This document shows, one piece after another, positions 35,196 through 43,602 of a stretch of DNA of 64,000 nt. The translations under genes were made by a program, and so were the position numbers. The DNA is from UMGS1649 sp045534225 (GTDB lineage: Bacteria; Bacillota; Clostridia; TANB77; CAG-465). The notes under the pieces are model-generated. The model ran no database searches. It saw only the letters and a program-made list of their open reading frames with translations, and was not told the origin of the DNA. Within the stretch, counting starts at the first letter, position 1, and each line of letters starts with the position of its first letter. The DNA is taken from NCBI GenBank assembly GCA_045534225.1, contig JAZSJJ010000011.1, forward strand, positions 124,001 through 188,000. Direction: 5' to 3'.

Positions 35196-35369
35196 TTATT
35201 CTTCTTCAGCTGGTGCTCCTACTGGACAAACACCTGCACATGTTCCACATCCTATGCATTTTTCTGGATCTATAACACATTTGCCATCTCCTTCAGATAT
35301 TGCGCCTACTGGACATTCTGCCATACATGCTCCACATCCTATACAATCATCGCTTATTCTATATGCCAT
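35196..35369 (-). CDS. 2[4Fe-4S] ferredoxin
   Basis: A 57-residue clostridial-type ferredoxin carrying electrons in anaerobic metabolism. Two CxxCxxCxxxCP motifs are complete (CIGCGACMAECP and CIGCGTCAGVCP), with the pseudo-twofold repeat of the family and an acidic tail. I start it at the ATG at 35369, after AAGGAAGTGAAAATT. It is the last gene of metG-lepB-holB-ricT-ferredoxin, 44 bases after ricT. Confidence 0.93.
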   Translation of the reverse strand: MAYRISDDCIGCGACMAECPVGAISEGDGKCVIDPEKCIGCGTCAGVCPVGAPAEEE

Positions 35370-35412
35370 AATTTTCACTTCCTTCCCTCTTATATTTATA
35401 TAATATATTATT

Positions 35413-36276
35413 TTATTCTGCTGATTCAACTTCTTCTTTTTTAGTTTCTTTGTTTTCTACTTTTCTTGGTTCAAATTCTATTTCTTTTACATCAACCATT
35501 TCAAAGCGTTCCTCACCTTGTGGTCCTATCTTTAGTCTTACTCGTTCTTTTAATATATCTAGTGATACTACTTTACATGTTTCACCATTATATTTTACCC
35601 ATGCGTTGACTTTAGGTAGCTCTTTTAATTTTTCTTTATATACTTCTTCTTCATATTTTAGACAACATTTAAGTCTACCGCAATTTCCAGATAGTTTTTG
35701 CATATTTATTTGAAGGCCTTGCTCTTTTGCCATTTTAATATTTACTGTTTCAAAATCTGGTAAGAATGTTCTGCAACACACTTCTTTACCACAGCTTCCT
35801 ATATTATCATAAGCTTTAATCTCATCGCGTGGTCCTACTTGTCTTAATTCTATTCTTGTTCTATATTCTGCCGCTAAGCTTTTTACAACTTCTCTAAAAT
35901 CTACCCTATCTTCCGCTACAAAGTAACACGTTAATTTGCTTTCATCAAAAGTATATGATGCTTTAATAAATTTCATATCTAAATTGTATCTTTTAGCAAG
36001 TTTTTTACATGTATCTAGCACTTCACGTGCTTTGTTATCTAAATGTCTTTGTTTGTCTATATCCTCTTTAGTAGCTATTCTTTCTATTTTACCAACAGAA
36101 TCTCCTTCTTCTAGTTTGATATTTTCTTTGTTTGTTATACTTACTACTCTACCTAAATCTAGCCCTCTTTCAGAACTAGCAACAACTGTATCTCCTACTT
36201 TTAATTCTAAATTGTTTTTATAGAAATAATGTAGTTTACCAGTCTTGGTAAATCTTACTCCTAATACTTCCTCCAT
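35413..36276 (-). CDS. ricT: PSP1-domain protein RicT (YaaT)
   Basis: In Bacillus, RicT works with RicA and RicF in a complex that helps RNase Y mature mRNAs and influences sporulation, competence and biofilm; the complex carries Fe-S clusters. The 287-residue protein has the PSP1 domain (about 60-150) and two Cys-rich motifs typical of RicT, GSCGKEVCC and GNCGRLKCC, then an acidic Lys/Glu tail. AAAGGAGTAGCT precedes the ATG. It directly follows holB, as in Bacillus (holB-yaaT). Confidence 0.9.
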   Translation of the reverse strand: MEEVLGVRFTKTGKLHYFYKNNLELKVGDTVVASSERGLDLGRVVSITNKENIKLEEGDSVGKIERIATKEDIDKQRHLDNKAREVLDTCKKLAKRYNLDMKFIKASYTFDESKLTCYFVAEDRVDFREVVKSLAAEYRTRIELRQVGPRDEIKAYDNIGSCGKEVCCRTFLPDFETVNIKMAKEQGLQINMQKLSGNCGRLKCCLKYEEEVYKEKLKELPKVNAWVKYNGETCKVVSLDILKERVRLKIGPQGEERFEMVDVKEIEFEPRKVENKETKKEEVESAE

Positions 36277-36278
36277 AG

Positions 36279-37106
36279 CTACTCCTTTCTTAAAATATTA
36301 ATAACAAAAGCTGTTTTTATCATATCTTCGCTTCCGTTTTGTTCCATGCGTATTTTTAGTTTTTCAACTATTGGCACAAGATTATACATCTTATTTTTTA
36401 AGAATATGTATTCAAGATATCTAAACGTTTCGTCATCCTTAAAATCTACTTCTTCAAGCGCCTTAACCGCACCATACTTATCTTCAAGCCTTATTTTGTC
36501 TACACATGTTTTTATTTTATCATATTTATTATTATCTTTTAATAGTTCTAACGCAACTTTTAATGAACCATCCGCATATTCGTGCTGTAACACATCTAGT
36601 TTGCTACTAACCAACTTGGCGGCTAACATATCTAAATTTTCTTCTGTTAATTTATTGAATTTTATCTTATTAACACGCGACAGAACTGTTGTTAGCAATT
36701 CTTGCTCTTTATGTGTAATTAATATTATTACTACATATGTTGGCGGTTCCTCTAGTGTTTTAAGTATTGCATTTTGCCCCGAAGGATTCATTAAATGCGC
36801 GTCATTTATTATATACACTTTTCTGTCGCAAGTAGCAGGTGCTATGTAAACATCATCTGCCAGTTGTTTTCTTATTTGATCAACTGTTATATCTTGCTTG
36901 TCTGCTGCTTTTTCTATATATTTGAAATCTATACACGCATTTAAATGTTCTGTACCAAGTAACTCTTTGGCAAATTCTAAAGCTAGTTCCTTCTTGCCTA
37001 TGCCTTCTATACCGGAAAAAAGATATGCATGAGAAACTTTGCCATTTACGATGTCATTTTTAAGTATTTGTTTTGACTCTTCATGTCCTATTATTTTCTC
37101 AAACAT
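36279..37106 (-). CDS. holB: DNA polymerase III delta' subunit
   Basis: Clamp-loader subunit that helps open the sliding clamp. The 275-residue AAA+-like protein has GHEESKQILKNDI, LFSGIEGIGKKELAL (P-loop with Lys in place of the final Ser/Thr), VYIINDAHLMNPSGQNAILKTLEEPP and LSRVNKIKF, matching HolB. It is a little shorter than B. subtilis HolB (about 329). AAGGAGAAAGAT precedes the ATG. It ends 2 bases before ricT. Confidence 0.9.
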   Translation of the reverse strand: MFEKIIGHEESKQILKNDIVNGKVSHAYLFSGIEGIGKKELALEFAKELLGTEHLNACIDFKYIEKAADKQDITVDQIRKQLADDVYIAPATCDRKVYIINDAHLMNPSGQNAILKTLEEPPTYVVIILITHKEQELLTTVLSRVNKIKFNKLTEENLDMLAAKLVSSKLDVLQHEYADGSLKVALELLKDNNKYDKIKTCVDKIRLEDKYGAVKALEEVDFKDDETFRYLEYIFLKNKMYNLVPIVEKLKIRMEQNGSEDMIKTAFVINILRKE

Positions 37107-37130
37107 ATCTTTCTCCTTATTTCTTTTATT

Positions 37131-37748
37131 TTACTTATCTATTTTGCCCATTTTGTTTAATGGCCATATTCTTCCTACAACTTTGCCTTCAACTTTGTCT
37201 AATGGCACGGCTCCAAATATTCTACAATCCATACTACCTTCACGATTATCTCCTATAGTAAAGACATAACCTTCTGGTATTTCAATATCGTATACAGCTC
37301 CCATTCTTGGAGTTTTAAGTCCCTCTGTTAAATATGGTTCGTCTAATTTTTCGCCGTTTATATATACATATCCATCTTCAGATATGAATAAGTGTTCGCC
37401 TGGAAGTCCAATTACTCTTTTTATGAAACTCATTTTACCAATTCCCATAACGTTATATGCAAATTTAGCAAATCCTGTTTTTGTCTCATATGTTGCAAGC
37501 AGATTTGTATTATTTTCTGTTATTGATGGAGACTCTACAATTACTATATCTCCTCTTTTTAATTCCTTGTTGTATAGTATTCTTCTTCCTATTACAACTC
37601 TATCTCCCTCACGACATGTTGGATACATAGAACTTTGCTTTACTCCTGCAATTGTACCTACAAAATAGTTTATAGCTAAATAAATTACATATGCAATGAT
37701 AAAGCAAACTATCCATTCAACCGTCTCTTTTATCCAACCGTTTTTCAA
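37131..37748 (-). CDS. lepB: signal peptidase I
   Basis: Membrane-anchored serine protease that removes signal peptides from exported proteins. The 205-residue protein has one N-terminal transmembrane segment (about 9-30), the catalytic Ser in SSMYPT (S40), the general-base Lys in FIKRVIGLPGE (K110) and the C-terminal GDNREGSMDCRIFG box. It starts with TTG at 37748, after AAGGAGAATATAAA. It is 12 bases behind metG and 24 before holB. It probably processes secreted proteins such as the 528-residue Tad-operon protein. Confidence 0.94.
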   Translation of the reverse strand: MKNGWIKETVEWIVCFIIAYVIYLAINYFVGTIAGVKQSSMYPTCREGDRVVIGRRILYNKELKRGDIVIVESPSITENNTNLLATYETKTGFAKFAYNVMGIGKMSFIKRVIGLPGEHLFISEDGYVYINGEKLDEPYLTEGLKTPRMGAVYDIEIPEGYVFTIGDNREGSMDCRIFGAVPLDKVEGKVVGRIWPLNKMGKIDK

Positions 37749-37760
37749 TTTATATTCTCC

Positions 37761-39692
37761 TTAACATACTATAGAACCAAGTTCCATATCTCCGTCAACT
37801 GTTACAAGTTTAACATTGTCTCCTTCACCTGCTGCAAGTATCATACCTCTAGATTCTATTCCTCTTAGTTTTGCAGGTTTTAAGTTAGCTACAAGTATTA
37901 CTTTCTTTCCTATTAACTCATCTTCCTTGTAATATGGAACAAGACCAGATACTACTGTTCTTTGTTCATATCCAAGATCAACAGTTATTTTGTATAACTT
38001 GTTAGCTCCTTCTATTCTTTCAGCTGTAAGTATCTTAGCTACTCTAAGTTCAGTTTTACCAAATTCATCAAAAGTTATTTCCGCTTTAACATCTTTTGGT
38101 TCTTCAGCTTTGGCAGCTTCTTTTTTAGCTTCCATCTTTTTAGTTAATTCTTCTAGCTTTTCTTTTTCATCTATTCTTGCAAATAATGGAGTTGCAGTTC
38201 CTACTTTTCTTTCTGCAGCATTTACACCAAATTCTTTAACTGAATCTAATGTTAATTCTTCCACATTTATTTGTTCAGCTATTTTCTTAGCTGTTTCTGG
38301 CATTACTGGGAATAGTAGTGTTGCAATAACTTTAATAGATTCTAAAAGATTAAATAATACTGTTTTTAATCTTTCTGTATCTTCTTTAGCTAATGTCCAT
38401 GGTGTTGTTTCATCTATATATTTATTGCTTCTTCTTGCTAAATCCATAGCACATTCTATAGCTTCTGCTACTCTGTATTCATCCATCTTAGCAATGTATG
38501 TTTCTACTGTATTTTTAACAAATGCTTTAAGGTCTTTATCTACTTCAGTTTCATCACCTGGTAAGTATACAGTTCCTTCAAAATATTTGTTTACCATTGC
38601 AACTGTTCTATTTACTAGATTTCCTAATGTATTTGCAAGATCTGAATTGTATCTAGATATTACTGCTTCGTATGTTATACTTCCATCTTGAGCATAAGGC
38701 ATTTCAGATAAAGAATAATATCTAACTGCATCTACGCCAAATTCTTCTGCAAGTTCATCTGCATAGATAACGTTTCCTTTAGATTTACTCATCTTATCTT
38801 CACCAAATAGCATCCAACCGTGAGCATATATTTTCTTAGGCAATGGTTCACCTAATGCCATTAATATTATTGGCCAATATATTGAATGGAAACGAAGAAT
38901 ATCTTTTCCTATTACGTGTACATCTGCAGGCCAGTTTTTGTTATATAGTTCAGATTTGCTATCTAGTTTGTACCCTAATGCTGTTATATAGTTTGTTAGA
39001 GCATCTATCCAAACATATGTAACATGTTTTGGATTAAAGCTTACTGGTATACCCCAAGTAAATGATGTTCTAGAAACACATAAATCTTGAAGACCTGCTT
39101 TTAAGAAATTGTTCATTATTTCTTTCTTTCTAGATTCTGGTTCAATAAATCCTGGATGTGATTCAATGTACTCTATTAATTTATCTTGGTATTTACTGCA
39201 TTTTAAGAAATACGCTTCTTCTTTTGCAGGTTTAACTTCTCTACCACAATCTGGGCATTTTCCGTCTACTAGTTGAGATTCTGTAAAGAATGATTCACAT
39301 GGAGTACAATACATTCCTTCGTATTCTCCAAGATAAATGTCTCCTTGATCATATAATTTTTTGAATATTTTTTGTACTGTTTCCTCATGGTAATCGTCTG
39401 TTGTACGAACAAAATGATCGTATTCTACATTCATTAAATCCCATATTTTTCTTATTTCTCCAGCTATGTTATCTACGTATGCTTTTGGAGCTATTCCTGC
39501 TTTTTCAGCTAATTCTTGTATTTTTTGACCGTGTTCATCTGTTCCAGTTAACATGAATACGTCTTTACCTTGCATCTTTTTAAATCTCGCTATTGCGTCT
39601 GTTAAAATTATCTCATATGTATTTCCAATATGAGGTTTTTTAGATGTGTATGCTATCGCTGTTGTAATATAAAATTTTTCTTTTTCTGTCAT
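37761..39692 (-). CDS. metG: methionyl-tRNA synthetase
   Basis: Charges tRNA-Met, including initiator tRNA. The 643-residue protein has the class I HIGH-type motif in KKPHIGNTYE, a zinc finger with CTPCESFF and CPDCGREV, the KMSKS loop in DKMSKSKGNV, an anticodon-binding helical domain and a C-terminal tRNA-binding OB domain (VAKILTAERIEGANKLYKI ... LKPAKLRGIES). I start it at 39692 after AAGGAGGAGTTAAT. First gene of its operon. The leader is short and shows no T-box or SAM-riboswitch-like structure. Confidence 0.96.
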   Translation of the reverse strand: MTEKEKFYITTAIAYTSKKPHIGNTYEIILTDAIARFKKMQGKDVFMLTGTDEHGQKIQELAEKAGIAPKAYVDNIAGEIRKIWDLMNVEYDHFVRTTDDYHEETVQKIFKKLYDQGDIYLGEYEGMYCTPCESFFTESQLVDGKCPDCGREVKPAKEEAYFLKCSKYQDKLIEYIESHPGFIEPESRKKEIMNNFLKAGLQDLCVSRTSFTWGIPVSFNPKHVTYVWIDALTNYITALGYKLDSKSELYNKNWPADVHVIGKDILRFHSIYWPIILMALGEPLPKKIYAHGWMLFGEDKMSKSKGNVIYADELAEEFGVDAVRYYSLSEMPYAQDGSITYEAVISRYNSDLANTLGNLVNRTVAMVNKYFEGTVYLPGDETEVDKDLKAFVKNTVETYIAKMDEYRVAEAIECAMDLARRSNKYIDETTPWTLAKEDTERLKTVLFNLLESIKVIATLLFPVMPETAKKIAEQINVEELTLDSVKEFGVNAAERKVGTATPLFARIDEKEKLEELTKKMEAKKEAAKAEEPKDVKAEITFDEFGKTELRVAKILTAERIEGANKLYKITVDLGYEQRTVVSGLVPYYKEDELIGKKVILVANLKPAKLRGIESRGMILAAGEGDNVKLVTVDGDMELGSIVC

Positions 39693-39743
39693 ATTAACTC
39701 CTCCTTGTTTCACAATGTTTTTACACCTTTTTCACTGCATATA

Positions 39744-39772
39744 ATTATCTCATAGAATAGGCGGTTTGTCAA
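39744..39772 (-). promoter_or_regulatory. sigma-A promoter of the metG operon
   Basis: Perfect TTGACA (39767-39772) and GATAAT (39744-39749) spaced 17 bases on the minus strand. Confidence 0.7.
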
Positions 39773-39886
39773 CGAAAAGCATGCTTCACACGCCTTAGTT
39801 TTAATATTTGATTTAATTTCACATAATTTGATTTTTGTATTCCATTTTTATTTTTTTGTGGTATAATCATATGCAAGGTGATTAAT

Positions 39887-40453
39887 TTGATAAAAGTTAT
39901 CGCACTCGACCTAGTCGGTGTACTTGTAAAAGAAAACGACTTCGTTTTAGATAAAACTAATGAGAAATTAGAAAGGTTGTTTGGTAAAAACAGAAGTGAT
40001 TTTGAATTCTCTTCCCAAGCAACAGAAATTGTTCCAAATCTGGACATTAACAGTCTTAAAGAAAGATGTAAATATATATGTAATTCAATATATTCCTTGA
40101 AAATAACACAAGGAGAACTTAGTAAATTCAAAGAACAACATAAAGATATTAAACTTGTAGTTGCTACAAACCATATATCTTGTGTTAAAGAATTTATACT
40201 AAAAGCCTTTGGACAAGATTTGTTTGATGAAATTTTTATTTCAGCAGAGCTAAACACTGTTAAACCCGAAACTGAGTTCTATCAAAAAATGATGGACAAG
40301 TTAGGAGTTAACGCTGATGAAATTTGCTTTGTCGATGATTCACAAGAAAACATTCTTGGTGCAAACAATGTTGGTATTATCCACGCTATCCACGTGGCTA
40401 AGAGTAGTAATACTTTAGCTTTAATAGAAGCTATGCTTAACTCAGAAACATAA
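39887..40453 (+). CDS. HAD-superfamily hydrolase
   Basis: A 188-residue HAD (subfamily IA-like) phosphatase or related hydrolase. Motif I is ALDLVGVLV: the first catalytic Asp is present, but the usual second Asp (DxD) is replaced by Val, reading DLV. Motif II is VVATNH, the Lys region follows, and motif III/IV is CFVDDSQENILGANNVG. The missing second Asp recalls HAD members with weak or altered phosphatase activity. I start at TTG 39887, after AAGGTGAT; a GTG at 39878 lies in that ribosome binding site. A TGTGGTATAAT box is about 20 bases upstream. Substrate unknown. Confidence 0.8.
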   Translation: MIKVIALDLVGVLVKENDFVLDKTNEKLERLFGKNRSDFEFSSQATEIVPNLDINSLKERCKYICNSIYSLKITQGELSKFKEQHKDIKLVVATNHISCVKEFILKAFGQDLFDEIFISAELNTVKPETEFYQKMMDKLGVNADEICFVDDSQENILGANNVGIIHAIHVAKSSNTLALIEAMLNSET

Positions 40454-40476
40454 TTTATATTAGTTTAAAACGAAGA

Positions 40477-40503
40477 AAAAACGGAGAGATTCTCCGTTTT
40501 TTA
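40477..40503. terminator. bidirectional terminator at 40.5 kb
   Basis: AAAAACGGAGA / TCTCCGTTTTT stem with a 3-base loop between convergent genes; T-rich on both sides. Confidence 0.8.
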
Positions 40504-40526
40504 TTTTATTTAGCTTCTTATTTTAT

Positions 40527-41294
40527 TTACTCTATGACTTCCGCTTTGAGTTCATGGGCTTGCGGTGTTCTTGCATCTATTTCTTCTGAAGCTTGCACTA
40601 TTTCTTGGTCTGTATTTGTCATTGTTTGAAGTGTTTCTATTAAGCCACCATCTTTTGTTGGTGCAAGTTTTTCTTTTAACTCATCTTTTCTTTGTTCCCA
40701 TTCTTCTGTCATTAGCTCCTCTTTAGATAAATTTGCTCTACCTAATTTTTGCGCGCCATCAAATCTTCCAGTAAATTTTGCTAATTCTTCATCTTCTTTA
40801 GCTTGCTCTATTGGTAATGTTTTTACATCAAACCCAAGTTCCTTAAACCACCTAGAAACTATTCCTGTCATTATTGGAGACACCGCATACACATGCTGTA
40901 TTCTTTCGTACCTCTTATCTCTAGTAAGTTTTGCCTTTATTTTTTCCATAGCATCTATTAACGCCCTCTGTGCTTCTTTACGACCTTCTCTTGTTAGCAT
41001 ATGGCTTGCATCTTTAGGAATTAAGTGGATATGCAATGTTTCGTCTGTTATTCCAAATGATACTACATCATTTAAGTTTTGGAATTTGCTACTAGTTATT
41101 CCTTGCTTCTTCTCCTTGCCTTCTATTACTTTTTTAATATCTTTTGCACTTCTTATTTTTCTTTCTTTTAATATTTTTGCAAGTTCTTCATCAGACGCTC
41201 TGTCTATTTTTTCTTTTAATTCTCCTATTCTTTCTCTGTTTTCGTCCGTAGTCATATTAGTTAAAATTTCTACAATTTCCGCCCTACTTAACAT
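40527..41294 (-). CDS. hypothetical protein, 255 aa
   Basis: Not recognised. The N-terminal 80 residues are charged helices (ENRERIGELKEKIDRASDEELAKI). The middle (85-180) looks like an alpha/beta domain with HIHLIPKDASHM and YERIQHVYAVSPIMTGIVSRW, and the C-terminus is acidic. No membrane segment. GAGGTGGTAAC precedes the ATG. It is monocistronic. The His cluster HIHLIP could be a binding or active site, but I cannot assign a family. Confidence 0.6.
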   Translation of the reverse strand: MLSRAEIVEILTNMTTDENRERIGELKEKIDRASDEELAKILKERKIRSAKDIKKVIEGKEKKQGITSSKFQNLNDVVSFGITDETLHIHLIPKDASHMLTREGRKEAQRALIDAMEKIKAKLTRDKRYERIQHVYAVSPIMTGIVSRWFKELGFDVKTLPIEQAKEDEELAKFTGRFDGAQKLGRANLSKEELMTEEWEQRKDELKEKLAPTKDGGLIETLQTMTNTDQEIVQASEEIDARTPQAHELKAEVIE

Positions 41295-41443
41295 GTTACC
41301 ACCTCATATATACATTATACCATAAAACAAAGGGTTCTACAAATTAAAAAGAGTGATTAATATTATACCTTTTGCTTTACATATTTATTTATTTTCTGTT
41401 ATAATGAAACTAGTGAATTATTTCTTAATAGGAGGCGGATTAT

Positions 41444-41731
41444 ATGAGAAATATTAGTGATTTATTGCCACTAGGTTCAATTGTTACCCTAGATGACTCT
41501 GATCAAAAATTAATGATATTTGGGATACTACAATCTAACGGATTAGAAGATGGTAGTCAATATGATTACATTGCAGTACCATATCCAATGGGAAACATTG
41601 GTGTTGGTAATCAATATCTTTTCTATCATGATGATATAGATGAAGTAATCCATATTGGTTACGAAGACCAAGAATACACAGATTTTATAACTAACTTAGA
41701 AGAATTATACCAAGATCCTTCTGATTTGTAA
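41444..41731 (+). CDS. DUF4176 family protein
   Basis: A 95-residue protein matching DUF4176 as I know it: LLPLGSIVTL near the start, LMIFGILQ, YDYIAVPYPMGNIG and a C-terminal acidic helix. DUF4176 proteins are often found with type VII secretion and its toxin clusters in Firmicutes, but no WXG100 or EssC gene is near here. AGGAGGCGGATTAT precedes the ATG. It runs into the DUF2157 gene 26 bases later. Confidence 0.75.
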   Translation: MRNISDLLPLGSIVTLDDSDQKLMIFGILQSNGLEDGSQYDYIAVPYPMGNIGVGNQYLFYHDDIDEVIHIGYEDQEYTDFITNLEELYQDPSDL

Positions 41732-41757
41732 TATAAATATTTTACAAAGGAGGAATT

Positions 41758-42990
41758 ATGAATAAAAAAGAAACTACATTTTTGAATTCTAAGTTAACCG
41801 AGCTTGTAGATAATGGAATAATTAACGATATGCAATTTATAGCGGCACAAAAATATTTTGGTACAAAAAAGGAAAGCAAATCTTTGTCTACTGTTTTTGG
41901 TGCTATAGGAATATTTTTAATCGCACTTAGCATAATTACATTATTTGCAATGAATTGGAACAATATAGCCAAAGGAATAAAAGTTGTTATATCTTTTATT
42001 CCTATAGCTATCACAGGTTACATGTTGCACGAATATATGCATAAAGGGAATAAAAAGTTGCAATTATATACTAGCATATTTGCACCAGTATCTATAATTG
42101 CGACAAATTCACTTATAGCACAAATATTTCATATACAAACTGAAATATACGAACTATTCTTTACATCATTATTGATGTTCTTACCTATTGCGTTTATATT
42201 GTTTAATAAACTTTCAGTGCTTGTATATAGCGTAGGAACAATAATATATTCGCTTGTAGCTATAAATTCATATACAGCTGAAAGCGAAGCCTTACTAAAA
42301 ACATTTATATTAGCTTTACCTATACTTATGGCTAACTTTATTAATTATAGAAAAGATAAAAATGACGATAGAAATATATTAATGTGGATTACAAATGTAA
42401 TACTTGTTACATTATTTATATCTCATAAGGAATGGATAAATCCAGAATCTATTCTTATGTACTTATATATGCTATATTTCTTAACTCAAACATTATTTGA
42501 TAAAAACAACCCATTAAATAAAGTACTATCTTTTGCATTTATGTTTTACATGTTGCTATCTTGTATAAGCGCAGAAATGTTGGAATTTACAGAAGATTTA
42601 GTTATACATGTTGATACATTGTTATTTGCTGCTTTAGCCGGTATATTTATATACTTGTCCGAAGCATACAAAAATCCAAAAGAATATTTCGTATTTACAT
42701 TTATAGCATTAGCGCAATTCTCTGGTATCCAAGCGGAATTTTTATTTGTATTAGTAAACCTAATTGCAATTTGCCTTGGAATATACAAGATTGTTATTGG
42801 AAATCAAATGAATTCATATTCTGAGATTAAACAAGGCGTATCTTTAGTTCTACTAATAATAATGTTTAGATTTGTTAGCTCAGAACTAAGTTTTGGTGTT
42901 AAGAGTTTAGTATTCTTAGTAGCTGGTACATGCTTCTTACTAAGCGGAAAAGTTATTAGGAAAAAGATTGGAGGTAATAAAAATGATTAA
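41758..42990 (+). CDS. DUF2157 multi-pass membrane protein
   Basis: A 410-residue membrane protein with a soluble N-terminal helical domain (about 1-45: LNSKLTELVDNGIINDMQF), then about ten to twelve transmembrane segments. The FGAIGIFLIALSIITLFAMNWNNI segment (split by me: FGAIGIFLIALSII, then TLFAMNWNNI) is the DUF2157 hallmark. The function of the family is unknown. AAAGGAGGAATT precedes the ATG. It overlaps the next gene by 8 bases; that gene encodes the GDYXXLXY protein that commonly partners DUF2157. Confidence 0.85.
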   Translation: MNKKETTFLNSKLTELVDNGIINDMQFIAAQKYFGTKKESKSLSTVFGAIGIFLIALSIITLFAMNWNNIAKGIKVVISFIPIAITGYMLHEYMHKGNKKLQLYTSIFAPVSIIATNSLIAQIFHIQTEIYELFFTSLLMFLPIAFILFNKLSVLVYSVGTIIYSLVAINSYTAESEALLKTFILALPILMANFINYRKDKNDDRNILMWITNVILVTLFISHKEWINPESILMYLYMLYFLTQTLFDKNNPLNKVLSFAFMFYMLLSCISAEMLEFTEDLVIHVDTLLFAALAGIFIYLSEAYKNPKEYFVFTFIALAQFSGIQAEFLFVLVNLIAICLGIYKIVIGNQMNSYSEIKQGVSLVLLIIMFRFVSSELSFGVKSLVFLVAGTCFLLSGKVIRKKIGGNKND

Positions 42991-43525
42991 ATTACCGTTC
43001 AAAAAATTTGTTATTTATGTAATTACAATGTTTATGCTATTCTTTATACCAATATATACAATAGCTATAAACTCAAATACACTTAAGGATGGAACAGAAT
43101 TTATCTTCGAAGTTCAAGCATACGATCCATATGATATGTTTAGAGGGAATTACCTACGCGTAACTTTCAAAGAAGACGCAGTATCTGCATATTCCAATTT
43201 CTTAGATTTAGACTATAACGATCCATGCTATGTTACTATAGGCGTGCGTCCTAATGGTTTCGCATATTTCAAGAGCATTAGCAAAGATCGTCCAACTAAT
43301 ACATCTAATTACTATGAAACTACTGCTTCATATTACTCATGGGCTAAAGAGTATTCTGTAGAAACTCCTACAAGATATTATATGAACGAAAACAAGTCTT
43401 TAGCAGCAGAAAAATATCTTAATGATAATATAGAAAATGCCTATGTTAAGGTTAGAGTTAAAAATGGCAAAATGGTACTTGTTGGAATATATGTAAACAA
43501 CATGCTTATAGATACAATCTATTAA
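42983..43525 (+). CDS. GDYXXLXY-domain protein
   Basis: A 180-residue membrane-anchored protein. After an N-terminal hydrophobic segment (about 10-32), the external domain carries EVQAYDPYDMFRGNYLRV, matching the (GD)YxxLxY pattern with GNYLRV, and SLAAEKYLNDN near the C-terminus. I start at 42983 after GGAGGTAATAAAA. DUF2157-GDYXXLXY pairs are widespread and may form one envelope unit; the role is unknown. A strong terminator follows. Confidence 0.82.
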   Translation: MIKLPFKKFVIYVITMFMLFFIPIYTIAINSNTLKDGTEFIFEVQAYDPYDMFRGNYLRVTFKEDAVSAYSNFLDLDYNDPCYVTIGVRPNGFAYFKSISKDRPTNTSNYYETTASYYSWAKEYSVETPTRYYMNENKSLAAEKYLNDNIENAYVKVRVKNGKMVLVGIYVNNMLIDTIY

Positions 43526-43535
43526 ACTTAAATTA

Positions 43536-43569
43536 AATAAAACCTACCCATTAAATGGTAGGTTTTATT
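43536..43569. terminator. terminator between convergent genes at 43.5 kb
   Basis: 13-bp perfect stem AATAAAACCTACC / GGTAGGTTTTATT with an 8-base loop. Confidence 0.8.
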
Positions 43570-43602
43570 ATTTACACTTTATATTTCTAATTTTTGTTAT
43601 AT

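Noticed and set aside
39693..39767. T-box or SAM riboswitch in the metG leader
   Set aside because: The distance from the promoter to the start is only about 45 bases, too short, and no T-box sequence or terminator hairpin is seen.
41444..43525. A type VII secretion toxin-immunity cluster suggested by DUF4176
   Set aside because: No WXG100, EssC, LXG or polymorphic-toxin gene is near; the following genes are an envelope DUF2157/GDYXXLXY pair.
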